Program-made: the position numbers and the translations under genes
Assembly: GCF_020740795.1 (NCBI RefSeq)
Contig: NC_067282.1
Location: forward strand, 177,324,274 to 177,388,273
Direction of reading: 5' to 3'
Origin: Apus apus
Taxonomy: Eukaryota > Chordata > Aves > Apodiformes > Apodidae
DNA length: 64,000 nucleotides
Shown: one piece after another, positions 1 through 12,690 of the stretch
How positions within the stretch are numbered: the stretch's first letter is position 1
Layout of the letters: every line of letters starts with the position of its first letter
The notes under the pieces: model-generated
Database searches by the model: none
What the model was told of the DNA's origin: nothing
Seen by the model: only the letters and a program-made list of their open reading frames with translations

Positions 1-2511
1 TCACTTCAGAAAAAACTCACAAGTATGGCAATTTCTAGATGTAATGGAGGCAACAATTTTTTCAAGCAGTTCTATAAGGATCAGAATCTAAACTGTCATC
101 ATCTTAGATGACAAAAAGTACCAATTAATGCAACCATTTCTACCAAGTAATTTTAGACATATGTGTAGACATTCTTTTGCCAATTTAGAAAAATATTTTC
201 TGCCTGCTCCTCAAGAACATTAATTTAATTTTCTTACATTTTGTAATTTGTAAAATGTATGTGATGGCCTCCTGAAAATTTCCATCTGTTACTGATGGGA
301 AAGTTTTTCGTATATATCTGAATATATATATTTCATTCAGCAGATAATATAATACATATTTATATTAAATTTAAGGAGGAATAAGCTGAAAAAGAGCAAG
401 AAAATAGATTTTTGTCACATACCTGTTATAAATATCTGTAATTCTATGCTACAGGGTAAACTGTAGAGGAGACCAACTTCACACAAAAAACTGCACTATT
501 ATAGGCTATTTAAATGATAGTGATGAAATACAACAATTTCCCCAAACCAACTGCAAAAGCACCTTGCAAAAGCCAAAAACGTCTTCTGACTTCTGAGATT
601 TAGGATGTATTTTTTATAAATCTGATGAGTTATTTCAATGTATTTGTATGACTCACCCTACAGTGGATGGAGTTCACATACAATCTAAAAAACAGTGCTC
701 AAAAGATATTGGAGAAAATGAGCTACAAAGGACATGTTAACAAGAACTTTGGGAATTATTGTTTTTGGGACAGGATAAAAGAAGTTCCAGGGGATATTAT
801 CATTGAAATTGACAGCATCATTTAAGAATATGGAAGTTATTAAACAATGTTTTGAAAGCTTGTTTATTTGGGTTTTTTTCACCAGAAGCTGCATGGAAGT
901 CCACAAACTACACTTAGCAAAGAGCAAGAAGAGAATAAAAACTAATTTGAGTGGATAGATCTCAATGAAAGCTGAAAGAAATCAGCACGGATTAGATGAC
1001 TGCTAACACTGAATATTAACTTAATCTTGACTTTCAAAAGGAACATGACGTAAACAACTTTGGGATAGATTAATATGCTCATGAGGTATTTTCATTATAT
1101 CCTTGTGTTTCTATAATAGTACATACTTTAGCAAAGGGGGAAATGCAACCAAAATATAAAATCATCTGGATCTAAGGAGAGACTAGACTATGTGTATGTA
1201 ATTTCTATAAAATACTATCCCACTGGATCATTAAAATGCCTCAGGAAGTCTAATTTAGACAACACAACTAGTTTCACATCAGCAAACAAATTATCGAGTA
1301 AAAAGAAAAAGTTAACTATTTCTAGCATAATTCACACGTAATTTGTAATAGTAGAGTAATGAACATTGTTGAAGCTGTAAAAAACAGGATAACTTGAACA
1401 ATCATTTATCAGCATTTTTTCACTAACCTAAACAGTAACAACAGCCTCAGAGAATATGTTTTAACTGACAGACTTAGTACTGAGGAAATGTCACCAATTT
1501 CAAAGGTTAGCCAGAAAGAAGTAAAGATGAAAAGAAGGAAGCAATCTAATGCACATTGAATGTTAGAGATTACAAATCATAGTGAATGGGGTTCACTGTG
1601 TTCTTCACTTATTATATGTCAAGTGACTATCAGGTCAGACTGTGTAAATGTGTACAGAATTTTAAGAATAAGGCTAGAAGGTCTCTTCTTCAAATAACAT
1701 AGCTATTGCAAGAAAAGGACAATGTGCATCTTATGATATCATATTCACCTGTGAACTCAGAAACAACTGCAAAGCCTGTAGTTCCTTAAGAATCAGGTCC
1801 CATGGACTTGTGCATGTCCAGTTTCTTTAAATGTTCCACAGCCTGAGCCTACTTCTACCATGAAAAAGGCTTCCTTTTTCTAGACTTCCCTCTACTCTCA
1901 GGGACCTGAGATTCCTGAAAACAAACCACGCTGGTGAAGACCGAGTGGAAGAAAACCTTGCATACCGCATCCTTTTCCATGTCCTTTGTTACCAGACCCT
2001 ATTCAGCACTGTGCTCCCATTTTCCCTAGTTTTCATTTTCTGCTTATACACCTGGTGAAAACCTTATTCTGTCTCTTCATGTCCCTCCTTTAGATGAGCT
2101 TTGGCCTTTCTGACTCTATCCTGTCTGTCTTGGACAGTAGGTCTATACACTTGGGTTACCTGAGTATACTTCCACTTCTTGTATGTTGCTACTTGATAGT
2201 AGATATCAAGGAAAAAGTTGAGTCAAGGATTTCTAACTTCAAGGCAAAGATTAAAATATTCCCTCTAGTAAAGATTTATAATCCTGAATCAGGAATCAAA
2301 TGGGATACTTATTCCATAAAATAAAATATGATGTAAAGGCCCTTGAGCTAGTTCTGGTTAGGCCGGCATGTATATTTGGTGGAATGCTATGCCGTTCAGA
2401 GATAACAGCTTGAGTCCCAAAAGCAACATAAACAATTAAAGCAGCAGCAAATGAAAGCTTGAAAACCCCGCTTCTAAATACAATTAAGTAGCTCAGGTAC
2501 CATGTTGCTTT
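1..2511. other. AT-rich non-coding stretch
   Basis: No gene or recognisable repeat was found here. Open frames are short and look like chance. Two very short minus-strand segments (423-460 and 657-684) have good splice-like borders, a pyrimidine-rich acceptor and a GTATGT or GTGAGT donor, and each has one open frame. At 38 and 28 bases they are too short to call as exons. Confidence 0.55.
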
Positions 2512-3155
2512 CACAGAAAAACAGAATCTTAGGGGTTGGAAGGGACCTCAAAAGATCATCTAGTCCAACCCCCCTTCCAGAGCAGGATCACCTAGAGCAC
2601 ATCACACAAGAACGCATCTAGGTGGGTTTTGAATGTCTCCAGAGAAGGAGACTCCACAACCTCTCTGGGCAGCCTGTTTCAGGGCTCTGTCACTCTCACA
2701 GTAAACAAGTTTTTTCTAATGTTTACGTGGAACCTCCTGTGTTCCAGTTTGTACCCATTGCCCCTTGTCTTATCACAAGACACCACTGAAAAAAGCCTGG
2801 CTCCATCCTTCCAACACTCGTTCTTTAACATATTTGTAAATATTGATAAGGTCACCCCTCAGTCTCCTCTTTTCCAAGCTAAAGAGACCCAGCTCCCTCA
2901 GCCTTTCCTCATAAGGAGCACGTTGCACTCCCTTCATCATCTTTGTGGCTCTGTGCTGGACTCTTTCAAGGAGTTCCCTGTCCTTGAAATGTGGGGCCCA
3001 GAACTGGACACAATATACCAGATGCAGCCTCACCAAGGCAGAATAGAGGCGGAGGAGAACCTCTCTTGACCTACTAACCACACCCTTTCTAATGCACCCC
3101 AGGATGCCATTGGCCTTCTTGGCTACAAGGGCACATTGCTGCCTCATGGTCATAA
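2512..3155 (-). mobile_element. CR1 LINE, 5'-truncated 3' fragment
   Basis: This is the 3' end of a CR1 retrotransposon on the minus strand. Read on that strand it encodes the C-terminal part of the reverse transcriptase ORF (frame 3153-2773), with the CR1 signatures [18 protein letters not shown] and [19 protein letters not shown]. The 3' UTR follows; on the plus strand it reads ggttggaagggacctc followed by catctagtccaacc. The terminal octamer repeats are badly decayed at 2512-2528. The frame is lost after the segment ending GWSQAFF, where the 29.97-30.65 kb copy continues, so this copy is older. It starts abruptly at about 3155 beside an AT/GT-rich tract, the usual 5' truncation. It belongs to the same subfamily and orientation as the copy at 29971-30650. 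No target-site duplication is evident. Confidence 0.93.
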
Positions 3156-3268
3156 TGCATATATGTATATATGCATATACATATTGGGAACTCGCTCCAT
3201 TGGCACTAGCTTTGCATATATCTTGTTTTTATATACATATTTACACACACACATATATATATATATAT
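3156..3268. repeat. AT/GT-rich tract and (AC)n(AT)n microsatellite
   Basis: Alternating purine-pyrimidine sequence (atgtatatatgcatatac) is followed at 3242-3268 by a compound run of AC and then AT dinucleotides. It directly abuts the 5' truncation point of the CR1 fragment. Confidence 0.85.
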
Positions 3269-6200
3269 GGTGCAAGGCAATTACTTTTTTTTTCTTTCCC
3301 TCACACAAAAGCAAAAGTCAAATTTTTATGTATGCACATCCATTTACCCAATGCTTACAGAACTCATTTGGGAAAATCTCAAGCTCAAAACTTCTCACTT
3401 AAGTGATTTGGAAAAAGAATTTGATCCCACATCATTTTAGTATGCCCTAAATGCAAGATTAAAATAGACAACATGGTTGAGTTTTTTCTAAGTTTTTCAG
3501 ATATTGCTAGGTCTGAAGAAGTAGCTCAAGCTTGGTTTTAACAGTCTTCTATTAGCACATCAGATCACTTTTACCAGCTTGAAATATGGCTGTTGAAAGT
3601 TGTCCCATCCTAAAAATGCTTGTTATATTATCTTTCCTGACTCCTCTGTTCTCCTGCCACTTGTTGCCACACCACTGTGTGTCTAACCAAGGAAAAAAGT
3701 ACAATATGCACCTTAGAGATAGCCAGTTCCTTCATTAAACACAATATTTAGGCATAAATCCTTCCTTCTGCCAAGTGTAGACATACCCACAATGGTCTAA
3801 TGTAGCTTTTGCAGTCAAGACAAGGAAGAACTAACTAATGATATCCAGAAGAGAAGTGCTGGAGGGCTGACCACCTCCCAGGGAGACACCACTGTGTGTA
3901 TATTTCTTTATCTTCCATGGGATATTCTGATTTTCAGCTATTTAGAGTATCCAGATAGAGTACCACAGACTGGAACATAACCTGCCTCACAATGAATGGA
4001 AAAGAAAGCCAGCCTCAGCCATGGGAAGAGAATGGGAACTCGAGGAAACTAGCATGGGCAGCTGCTCCTTAGCTCACAGCAAGTTAGATTTACATAGAAA
4101 ACTCACAAGCATTTATTGTTGTGCCTAAGAACAATATTCAAGGCCTTAGCAAAACATCCTTTGCATATAATAATGTGATGGTTGCCCGCTTTCCTCAGCT
4201 ATGTTACCTCTATGCAATTTCTGCTGCAGCCTGTTCACCTATGTATCATTACCCAGCTGTATATCTAACTTACTTTAAATGTCCCTCCATGGGCTAGGAT
4301 TTTTTCTCCCTTCATCTTTTAGGTCTCTAGGGTCTGATCTGGTAACTCCACAAAATATGTTATGGGGGAAGGGAAGCTCATGCATATACAAAGTAAGCAC
4401 CATTGAGGGATTCAGATGAAAGAGAAAAGCTTCCAACTTGCTCCAACAGATATTTAAAACTCACTTGTGAAGCAGATCCATATGCATATACTTCATTTAC
4501 ACAGTGCTCACTAGTTAGATTGAAAAGCTGGAGTCTAATCATTGCTACAAAACAGAGCAGAGAGTTGCACTGGGTCCCCTGCATTTCATAGCACTCTGAC
4601 TACAAGAAAGAAAATATGCTTCACAAATTTATGCAGCAGCTACTACTGTGTGTGAAAAATAAAATACAAGTTTTTAAAATAGTTTCGTAAGCACTTCTAA
4701 TCCAAACACTCTCACTGGAATTTTTTACTTCTTTGCAAATGATTGCAAATAAAGGTGGTGGTGAACACCACCTCCAGCAAAGCAAATTACCAGCTTGCAT
4801 GTGGAAGAATCACTGCAGTTGCATCTCCCAGCCCTCTTCCCCTTCTGCGTTTAAAGACATCACTGTTCTTGCTCTTCTAGTAATAAGAAATCATTATAGA
4901 CTGTACACCACAATGCAGGAGGACTGATTGAGTAGAACTGCTGGAGACCAGAACTTATCAACAACCATCTGTGACTGTGCCATTTACCTGTCTGCTTTTG
5001 AAGTCTGTTAATCTTTTCATGTAATAGGAAAAAATATTACCAAAGTACTGGTAGTGCATAAACACAATTTCCTTCTCTTTCTCAGTCTCAATCAGTCACA
5101 TACACATGCACGTGCACACACACACAGCATTTCTTTGCTCAGCTTTGATTATGAGCATTCTCAGCTGAAATTCTCCACAGCATTTTTTCAGTTAAACACT
5201 TTTCAGGAGGAATTTCATCTATGCAGGCTGAAAACTGGTAGAAACTGTTGTCTGTTGACATCCACAGAATTTTCTGATCTTCTATTACTCATTTTTAAAC
5301 CATTATTGTGAAACTAGTTAAAGGGCTTTGAAATGGAAAATCCCAGTCTTTATAGTTCTTCACTGTTTTTCATCTAGTCATCAGTTCTACTTAGAAATAA
5401 ATGCTCTCATTAAGATGGAATAGATTTTTTTAGCTGACTAGAATCTTTCAGACAGTAATTTTGATGTACACCTTTATTCTAAGAAGTGAGTTTCTTAAAT
5501 AAAATCTATTTGCTCTCTGAAAGCATGCTAACAGTCAAATACAGCACACTCCATTAGCATGGAAATGGATTTTTTTTGTGTGTAATTTACTTTTCTGCTA
5601 CTGTATTACATTATAGCTGCAGTTATCAAAAAGAGACAGAAAAAACTCTTGTACTTGACAGTGTGCAAGATTGGAGCTGTTGTTTAATTGTACTTCTCAT
5701 GTGTGTTCTGGCTAAAAACACAGTTTACAATAAATTTATATATGTATATCAATACACAAATATATTTAATTTTTTCACATTTTAGAGACATTTTAGGAAG
5801 TAAAAAGTCAAAATATTGAAAGAAGCATTGAATATGGGAGCATAACTGACAGATTCATTAGTATAACATGTAAAAGTTAGGAACTAACTCCTTATGCAAA
5901 TATAACTTCATGTAACACAATACTTAACCTTAGCAAAGAATCTCTACATTAGCAAACAATCATATTAAACTGGAAAAATATTAATATTGAGGAAAAAAGT
6001 GCAGAATAAATGCACTTTTCTAACACTGATCTTTGATACTGTGATAAAATCCTGAACCCTAAAACTGACTCAGAGGTGGTTTGGGACACTCTAGAGCTTT
6101 TAGAACACAGCAATATGCCAATTCAGTCTTTTGTGGCTACTTTTTTGTTTCCCAGACACCAGTAAGTCCACTGCAGCTTGAAGACATCAAAGGAATTCTT

Positions 6201-6737
6201 GCTTACCAAATTACTCCACTTCAGGGCTAATACAATCAGTCTTGCTGGGATCTCATTTAGGCCCAGAAGTCATGGAGATAAGCTGGACAAATTCAGGGAG
6301 CCAGTCAGATCAAGAATTTGTATGCAGAGCATTCACTATACCTCTAAACTAAACAAACCATGTTGTTCTACTACTGTAAGAAAAAGTTAAAAGGATAAAT
6401 ATTTATTTCCCCACAATGCTGGTTGAAACAGCTCAGTACTCTCTGCACATGAATCAGGCTAATTGCACCAGGCCTTCAATGGAAAATGTGTGACTATACC
6501 AAGGTTCACGAGCAAAAGCACCTGGGTTTCAACTCTCCCATGATGGCAGCACATCTGGGTACCCGAAGCTGCAAATGTTCAGTCACTTGCTTCACAGTCT
6601 GTGCTGCAGCGTGGTCCAGGTTCTGCTCTAGGTGCTGATGTTTGCATTTCTCCCCGCTGATTGGTGCTACTTTCAGCTGTCCACTGGCTCATAGAGGTAC
6701 CTCCAAACTGGAGCTATTCTCTGTTTCAATGACTCTC
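3269..6737. other. AT-rich non-coding stretch
   Basis: No gene is supported. All open frames are under 90 codons with no recognisable motif. The only simple repeat of note is a short CA-rich run at 5101-5127. Confidence 0.55.
5101..5127. repeat. Short (CA)n-rich microsatellite
   Basis: Imperfect CA repeat with an interrupted 5' half (tacacatgcacgtg) and a purer 3' half. Confidence 0.75.
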
Positions 6738-6975
6738 TAGTTTAGAACCACCTACAAATTTGCTGATGTTGCACTCTTTGTCTTCAGTCTTGTCATCAAT
6801 GAAGACGTTGAACAGCATGGGGCTTGGCACTGACTTCAAGTTACAAAAAAAATGCTCATTCACAGCTGTCGCGTAGACAATTAGATCTGACCCCTTTTGA
6901 GCCTGTGTACAATTTTCAAGCCACTTAATAGCTTATTCTTCTAGTCCAGTACATTGCTTCCAGCTTAGCCATTCC
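6738..6975 (-). mobile_element. Old CR1/L2-type LINE reverse-transcriptase fragment
   Basis: Minus-strand translation gives SVPSPMLFNVFIDD followed by NISKFVGGSK. This aligns by eye with the RT motif B to motif C stretch of CR1/L2 elements, normally of the type SVLGPxLFNIFIND then SKFADDTK. The catalytic Asp-Asp is replaced by Gly-Gly. Further upstream on the same strand, at about 6905-6975, sequence reading KLEAMYWTRR resembles the RT segment before GVPQGS. Frameshifts and missing bases separate the pieces. It has no 3' UTR and no octamers, so it is an internal, very decayed relic. Family membership at jockey-superfamily level is fairly safe; the exact subfamily is not. Confidence 0.7.
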
Positions 6976-7068
6976 AGCCCAGTTTCAATGCCATCCTTAT
7001 TGCTCTGTTAGATTTAGGCATTTAAATTGCACAACTACATGTGTAATCAGTATTTTAAATTTTATTAC

Positions 7069-7173
7069 CTGAGTCAAATTGCTGCTGAAGACTTTCAGAT
7101 TCCTGTGTCACTTCTGTCTGACTCATAGACATCTCCCGACCTTAAATCGCCATGTGTAATACTGTTGAAATAC
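7069..7173 (-). other. Candidate spliced exon with possible start codon
   Basis: On the minus strand a strong acceptor (gaggtcttttttctacag) is followed by 105 bases and a good donor (CTCAG before GTAATA). One frame opens after a TAA and contains two ATGs, the first at 7132-7130. From there it reads MSMSQTEVTQESESLQQQFD and ends in phase 1. This would suit a first coding exon with 5' UTR ahead of it. Two CpGs occur in the upstream part. I recognise no protein family. The evidence is only splice-site quality plus an open frame, and such pairs also arise by chance in T-rich intergenic DNA. Confidence 0.28.
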
Positions 7174-8388
7174 CTGTAGAAAAAAAGACCTCATCTGTAT
7201 TCCAGGAGCTAAGCCTCATCGAAGAGCTATGGGTATAAAGAGTTCTGTACTTTAATCTGCCTTGTTCTGAGGGGGGCATACCTACCACACTTCATGCAGC
7301 AATCATGATAAATGGTATTGCTTCTGAATTTTCCATTAGCTAAGGCATTAGCTAGACATACAGGGATTAAGGTTTATGAGATACAGCTACTACATGAAGA
7401 TGTATGAAATAAATAAATACCTAAGATAGAGGAGACTTCCGAATACCTGGTCTAACATTTCAGTGTTGAAGTTTCCTAAGGCAAGCAAAACTTCAAGAAT
7501 TTCCCCACCCTTCACATTTAAGGAGGACATGTTACTGCATGATGTCTGCCAAGAGCTTTGCATAGGATTTAATAAAATCAGAGTCAGGCTCTGTCTGCAT
7601 GAAATGTTCAGCAGCTGGCAGGAGGAAAGTGTTCCAGAATGGTTTGCTTTTGTTGACATTTCTGATATTTCTGTTTCTGATACATGTAAAATTGTTATGT
7701 ATGCATCATGTTCATTCCATAAGCACCCTTAGGAGATGGATCCAGAAGCACAGTTTCAAGCTTCATATGCCAAGATGAGAAAAATCAACTGTTTGTAAAG
7801 CTGACAAGGTCAGCTTTACCTCAAGTTATGTCCTGATGTAAGTGACAGCTGCCTACGTTGAAGGTGTTTGTTATGGCAATATATATTTTTCATTTTCTGT
7901 TCATAAAGAATAGATTGGTCACGTAAACAGGTGAAAAAGTATTCAGTTAACATGCCTATAGATCAATATTTTTCTTTGCTCCTTCTGCACCTTTAAAATT
8001 TAATTACCCTTGAGCTTGTTCACTTTCAACTGTAATCAAATTAATGAGACAGAGGTAAACGTAACAATTGTTTGTTCTTCTCTAACCAGTGCAGAGTTCT
8101 GTACAAGCTGTGGCACACACCTTTTCAGTTTAATGCTCTATGCAGCTGCAAACTCCCCAGTGCAACGTGTTTTGAGACTTAAAAGCAGAATAAATACCAG
8201 TTTCAAGGGAGCATCCCCTTTAGCAGCTTCAGAGAGGGGCAACTGTATTGCAAAAGAGCATGTGAGATTTCCTCTGGCACAGATGCAGAGCAGAGACATC
8301 ATCATCAGAAAAAACAGAAGTGAGGGCTTGAGTGGGGTGGAGTCATCTTTATCAGAAAACAAGAAGACTAAGAATGTTTGAAACTTAC

Positions 8389-8478
8389 CTGGATCAAATT
8401 TTCTCATCCATGTTTCCTCTCCTTCCAGCTTCAGTATTGCTAGCTCTTGGCTCATGTCTCTAGCACTATTGAGACAGC
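8389..8478 (-). other. Candidate symmetric 90-bp exon
   Basis: Minus-strand segment bounded by an acceptor (gagcccttccag) and a consensus donor (CCAG before GTAAGT). It is 90 bases, phase 1 to phase 1, and one frame is open throughout: CLNSARDMSQELAILKLEGE and then ETWMRKFDP. The in-frame Met could also be a start. It cannot be joined in frame to the candidate at 7069-7173, because that reading meets TAA after about ten codons; either the other exon's 5' part is UTR or one of the two is false. No family recognised. Confidence 0.3.
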
Positions 8479-11331
8479 CTGGAAGGGCTCAGTGGCTTAG
8501 TTTACAGCTTCTCACATGTGCTGCTTTCTCTCACCATGAGCTCACCAGAAGCTCTACTCAAGGCACCAGCAATTCATCCTCAGATATACCTACTGCTGCC
8601 CTACCAGCACAGTCCCAGTCAGGATCCAGAGCAGACCTGTGCCTGTGCCCACTCACTGGATTGGGTTCATGCAGTAGGAGCTCTGGAAAGAGCCACCCCT
8701 TGTCCCCCCGTTTGTCTGGAGGCCAGACACTGGAGTGAAGAGCACACACGTGCAAGATGCATTAAACAAATTTTGATTGCAGAATCAAAAGGCAGAATCT
8801 CTTTAGTTTTTTGGCATACTCTCCACACCATGTTCCAAAGATGGAGCTATGCAGCCTGTTTAGAAAAGAGTTGCAAGCAGCCCCATAGATTTGAGGTGCT
8901 TCACAAACCAACACAAAGGTACTGAGTCTTTTCTCAATATAACCTTACAGGCTAATTAACAATGCCTTAGGCAGTCTGCAATGATAGTAATCTGTAAATT
9001 CTAACATGACTTCAAGGAATTATTTTGCTGTGTATTCCATTGACTGAGGATCCTGTGCTACATCTGACAAAGGCAAAAGGCCTCAACTTGCAGTTCATGC
9101 CAGACCTGGCTTTGTGTTTCCAGAGCATTCTTGCCCAGGAACTGAGGAGGAAGGCAGCACTAATAGCAACCCTCCAGCAGTGGCAGAAAGGAATGTTCAC
9201 CGGAAGCAGTGGAAGAAACCTCCAGCCTGGAAGTGGACAACCTTAGCGGTGATGTAGGGGTGGCAGTCAGAGGGGGTGGGTAGGCTCGCACTTTGGAAGT
9301 GCTACTGTAGAAAGGAATACAGCAAAGCAGGAAAAACTTATTTGTAACATAAGAACTTCATAAGTAGCTGAAGACAATATCAGCAAAAAAAGTGCATTCA
9401 TTTGTGAAAGGCTTGAGAGTCAGGTATCTCGCTTCTTCAAATCAGCACGTCTGCATAGCTTCCAATGAAACTGCATTGATTTACCACAGTTGGGTCCCTG
9501 GTTCTTTCTACAGTAGAAGAAAGGCTTAATAAATATTGCTGATTGTATTTGCATCCTTTATGTGTTGCTCTGATTCCTTGGATATCAGTGGAACTACACT
9601 AGATTACAACAGCCAAAGGTCAGGCTCACCTATACCAAACAGCATTCATTGGGTGCTTTCTGAGCTTTTGTGATTTAGCTCCCACAGATAGGCACTCTTG
9701 CTGTGTAAAGTGCTTTGAGAAGCTGGACTACCTACACGAAAAGGGGCTAAGGTAGTCTGCAAAAGGCATTTTAGGGTCTTAATAAAAGTTTGGGCAGAAT
9801 ATATGTTACTATTTACTTATGCAAATGTAAATGTATCTGTTCCATGTAGAACAACCTAATGACTGAAGAAGACACTATTTGCATTTAGTTCATTGTGCAC
9901 AGGTAGAATTAAAGAAAGGAAAAGAGGTAACAGTTAGTTTGTCAAACTGAAATTTGGTTATGGCTGTCAAAGTTCGCAAGCTACGTCAGCTGCTCAGTTT
10001 GAAAAAGCAGCAAAAAGCTGTTTGCAGATGTGCCTGGGCTCAAATGTTCATCACTTTTGACCTTATATGAGCCTGACCCTGTACTGACACAAGCACATTT
10101 CTCCCTCTCACTTCACTGATACACCTGCAAGAGTCAGGACTGTTTCTGTAAACTTAGGAAAATCATGTCTTCTGCCTTGAGATATTATTTGAGGAAGTCA
10201 CTCATATATTGATTCCTAATGCTGCTGGTTTTAGCAAGACAAGGCTTCTAGTCCATCTGCTGAATTTTAGTCTGCCAAAGATTAAACAGTATTCATGTCC
10301 ACCCCTCCCCAGATTAAAACAGAGGAAAAAAAAAAAATATTGTGTTGATGGATTAAGGAAGCTTTATTTTCAGAAATAAGCAGAAAGCAACAGAACATGC
10401 TGTTTTCTGTGTTCGTGCCAACTTCCGAAATTTTAAAGACCACTTCTGTCTACAAAGAACAGAACGGAAAAATCCCAACTCTGCAGCATAATTACCTATA
10501 AAACCAGGACAAATTTCACTCAAAGCAAATTAAGGGTTTTAAATACCCTCCTCAGAGGTGCAGGCTGTTAGTTTACTATCCTTATCCTCCTCAGTTCTGA
10601 AAAAAAAGAATGCTACTGGGAATTTGAAAGTCCAGTTTTGCTCTAACAACTGTGAAAATCTGGAACACTGATAACAGTGAGGCTGGGTCAGCCTGAAACT
10701 AGTATAAGTAAAAACACTTTCACTTGTTTCAAAGGCACTGAAAAAAGGAAGGTATTTTAGAAGGTACAATGAGATGTCAGAAGAGAGAAGGAAGAGAGAA
10801 AAGTGCTACTTGAGAGCCTAGGAAGAGCAAGAAAACATCCTCAGCAAGGGATGTAAGAAATCTTAAGTATCCAAGGTCAGGAAGAATGTTCGTTCTGTTT
10901 GACATATTTGTCAGTTTCACCAGTCATTATGGAATGAAAAGCAATGTAATCAGATTTCTCTGTCTAATGAAGTAAGCAGCTGAAATGACCTTGTACAATG
11001 AATTCGCAGTAACCGATATCTATATATAATACACTAATATGTATTTCATGCATATATATTTCTTGCTTGCTGACACTAGTTGAACAGAAGGGAAATTAAA
11101 AGTTTGGAAGATTGGTGAAAATAAGAATTATAAAGTATAGAATGTTAATTTGATTACTTATAACAAAATATATTTAATAATAATTATAGAGAGTTCTATA
11201 TATGTTCTAAAACATCAAAGACCTTTATCCTCCTCATTCACAAGTAATTGTAACTATTAATATTGAGAGAGAAAAACTTTGCCATTTAAATACAATTGGC
11301 ATAATTTATAACAAAAGTACCTGTGCCCAGA

Positions 11332-11376
11332 AACACACACACGCACACACACATGCACACACAAACACAAACACAC
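11332..11376. repeat. (CA)n microsatellite
   Basis: Interrupted CA repeat about 45 bases long, with G and AA interruptions toward its 3' side. Confidence 0.85.
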
Positions 11377-12630
11377 TAACAAATCAGGGCACTAAAAATT
11401 TTAAAAAGTCCAAAGCATACCCCTGAGAATAGTACCTTTAATCATTGTTCATGAAGGCTTGATATATATGGAAATAGGCAAATAACCAAACAAGTTGATC
11501 AGAGCAGAACATATTAAAACAGCATAGAAGAGTTCTTGCTGACTGCGAAATTGTGGGATGGATCTATACTACAGGTGCATGAGAAACACAGCAAGGTCTC
11601 CCAAAACTTAGAACTGGGCATTGCTAACTCATTTTAGCCTTTCCATGACTTTGGTTTTTGACTTGTTTGAGATTCTTTTTTCAGTATCCGTGGCAAGCCA
11701 CAGTATTTTTTAAAGAAACGGTGTTTTTTGGTATCCAAGTTAGACCCATCATAGAGATTCTGGTCTAAACAAAGATACTACTGTGGATTCAGAGGACAAA
11801 CCAGCATTTCTGCTGTTTTGGAAGACATCTCAATTATTAACAGGCTTTGACATCCATATTTTACCCTGGAGCTGTAAGGAAATGTTTCACAAAGATTTAT
11901 ACTGAGACAGTAAACTGAGAAGCTTGTTTAAAACAGGTCTGAGTCAAGGGAATAAAAGTATCCTGATCATCTGTCTAGTGTCCAGCATTATCTGGGTGTT
12001 ATACCCTAGATTTCAGAACTAGATTTGTCCTCTGACTACTGGCCAAAACTTCAGGAATTTCAGACCAAAAGGGAGCTTTGATTTTTTTTTTAAGATTGCA
12101 GTCTGAGAAATAGCAGTCTCCAGGATCAGACACGAAACAATAGAAAAGTAATGCATATATTATATCTATGCTTTATTTCATAGATATTTGTTTAAATTTC
12201 TACAAGTTCTTCTGGGTATAACAAAAGTAGTAGTAAATGGTATAAGTGTACATGAATGTTTTAGAAATGCTGTACGTAAAGTCATTGCATTAATAGCATC
12301 ATTTAACCTGAACATGTTTCATTCTCTTACTTTAACCTTCAGATATGTAGATATAATATAACCAACTCCTTCAACTCTCTCTAAGGTCCTACTATAGCTT
12401 TGTTGTAGACACTGGGGAAAATGTTATGACCTCTTAAGGCCTAAGATAATTTTCTTCAGACCAGATTTTGCTGAACAAATTGTTCTCTGTTTTAACATGA
12501 ATATGTTTAATAATTTCAGTGGTACTACAATGGGATTAGAGTGTAGCTTTTATAATTTAAACTGCAATTACCATTTCTTTAGTATAACCTGAGACAAAAA
12601 TCCAAGGAAAGGTAAAATCTTTACATCTTC

Positions 12631-12690
12631 TGTTTTGGTTTGGTTTGGGGTTGTTTGGTTTGTTTCTTTGTTTGGGTTCTTTTCTTCCTC
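12631..12690. repeat. GTTTG/GGTTT-type simple repeat
   Basis: Irregular run of T- and G-rich pentamers (ttttggtttggtttgggg, gtttggtttgtttc). It is low-complexity DNA. Confidence 0.75.

Noticed and set aside
423..684. Two tiny splice-bordered segments (423-460, 657-684; minus)
   Set aside because: Good borders but 38 and 28 bases; openness is uninformative at that length.
2629..3069. 146-codon plus-strand open frame
   Set aside because: Antisense reading of the CR1 3' fragment.
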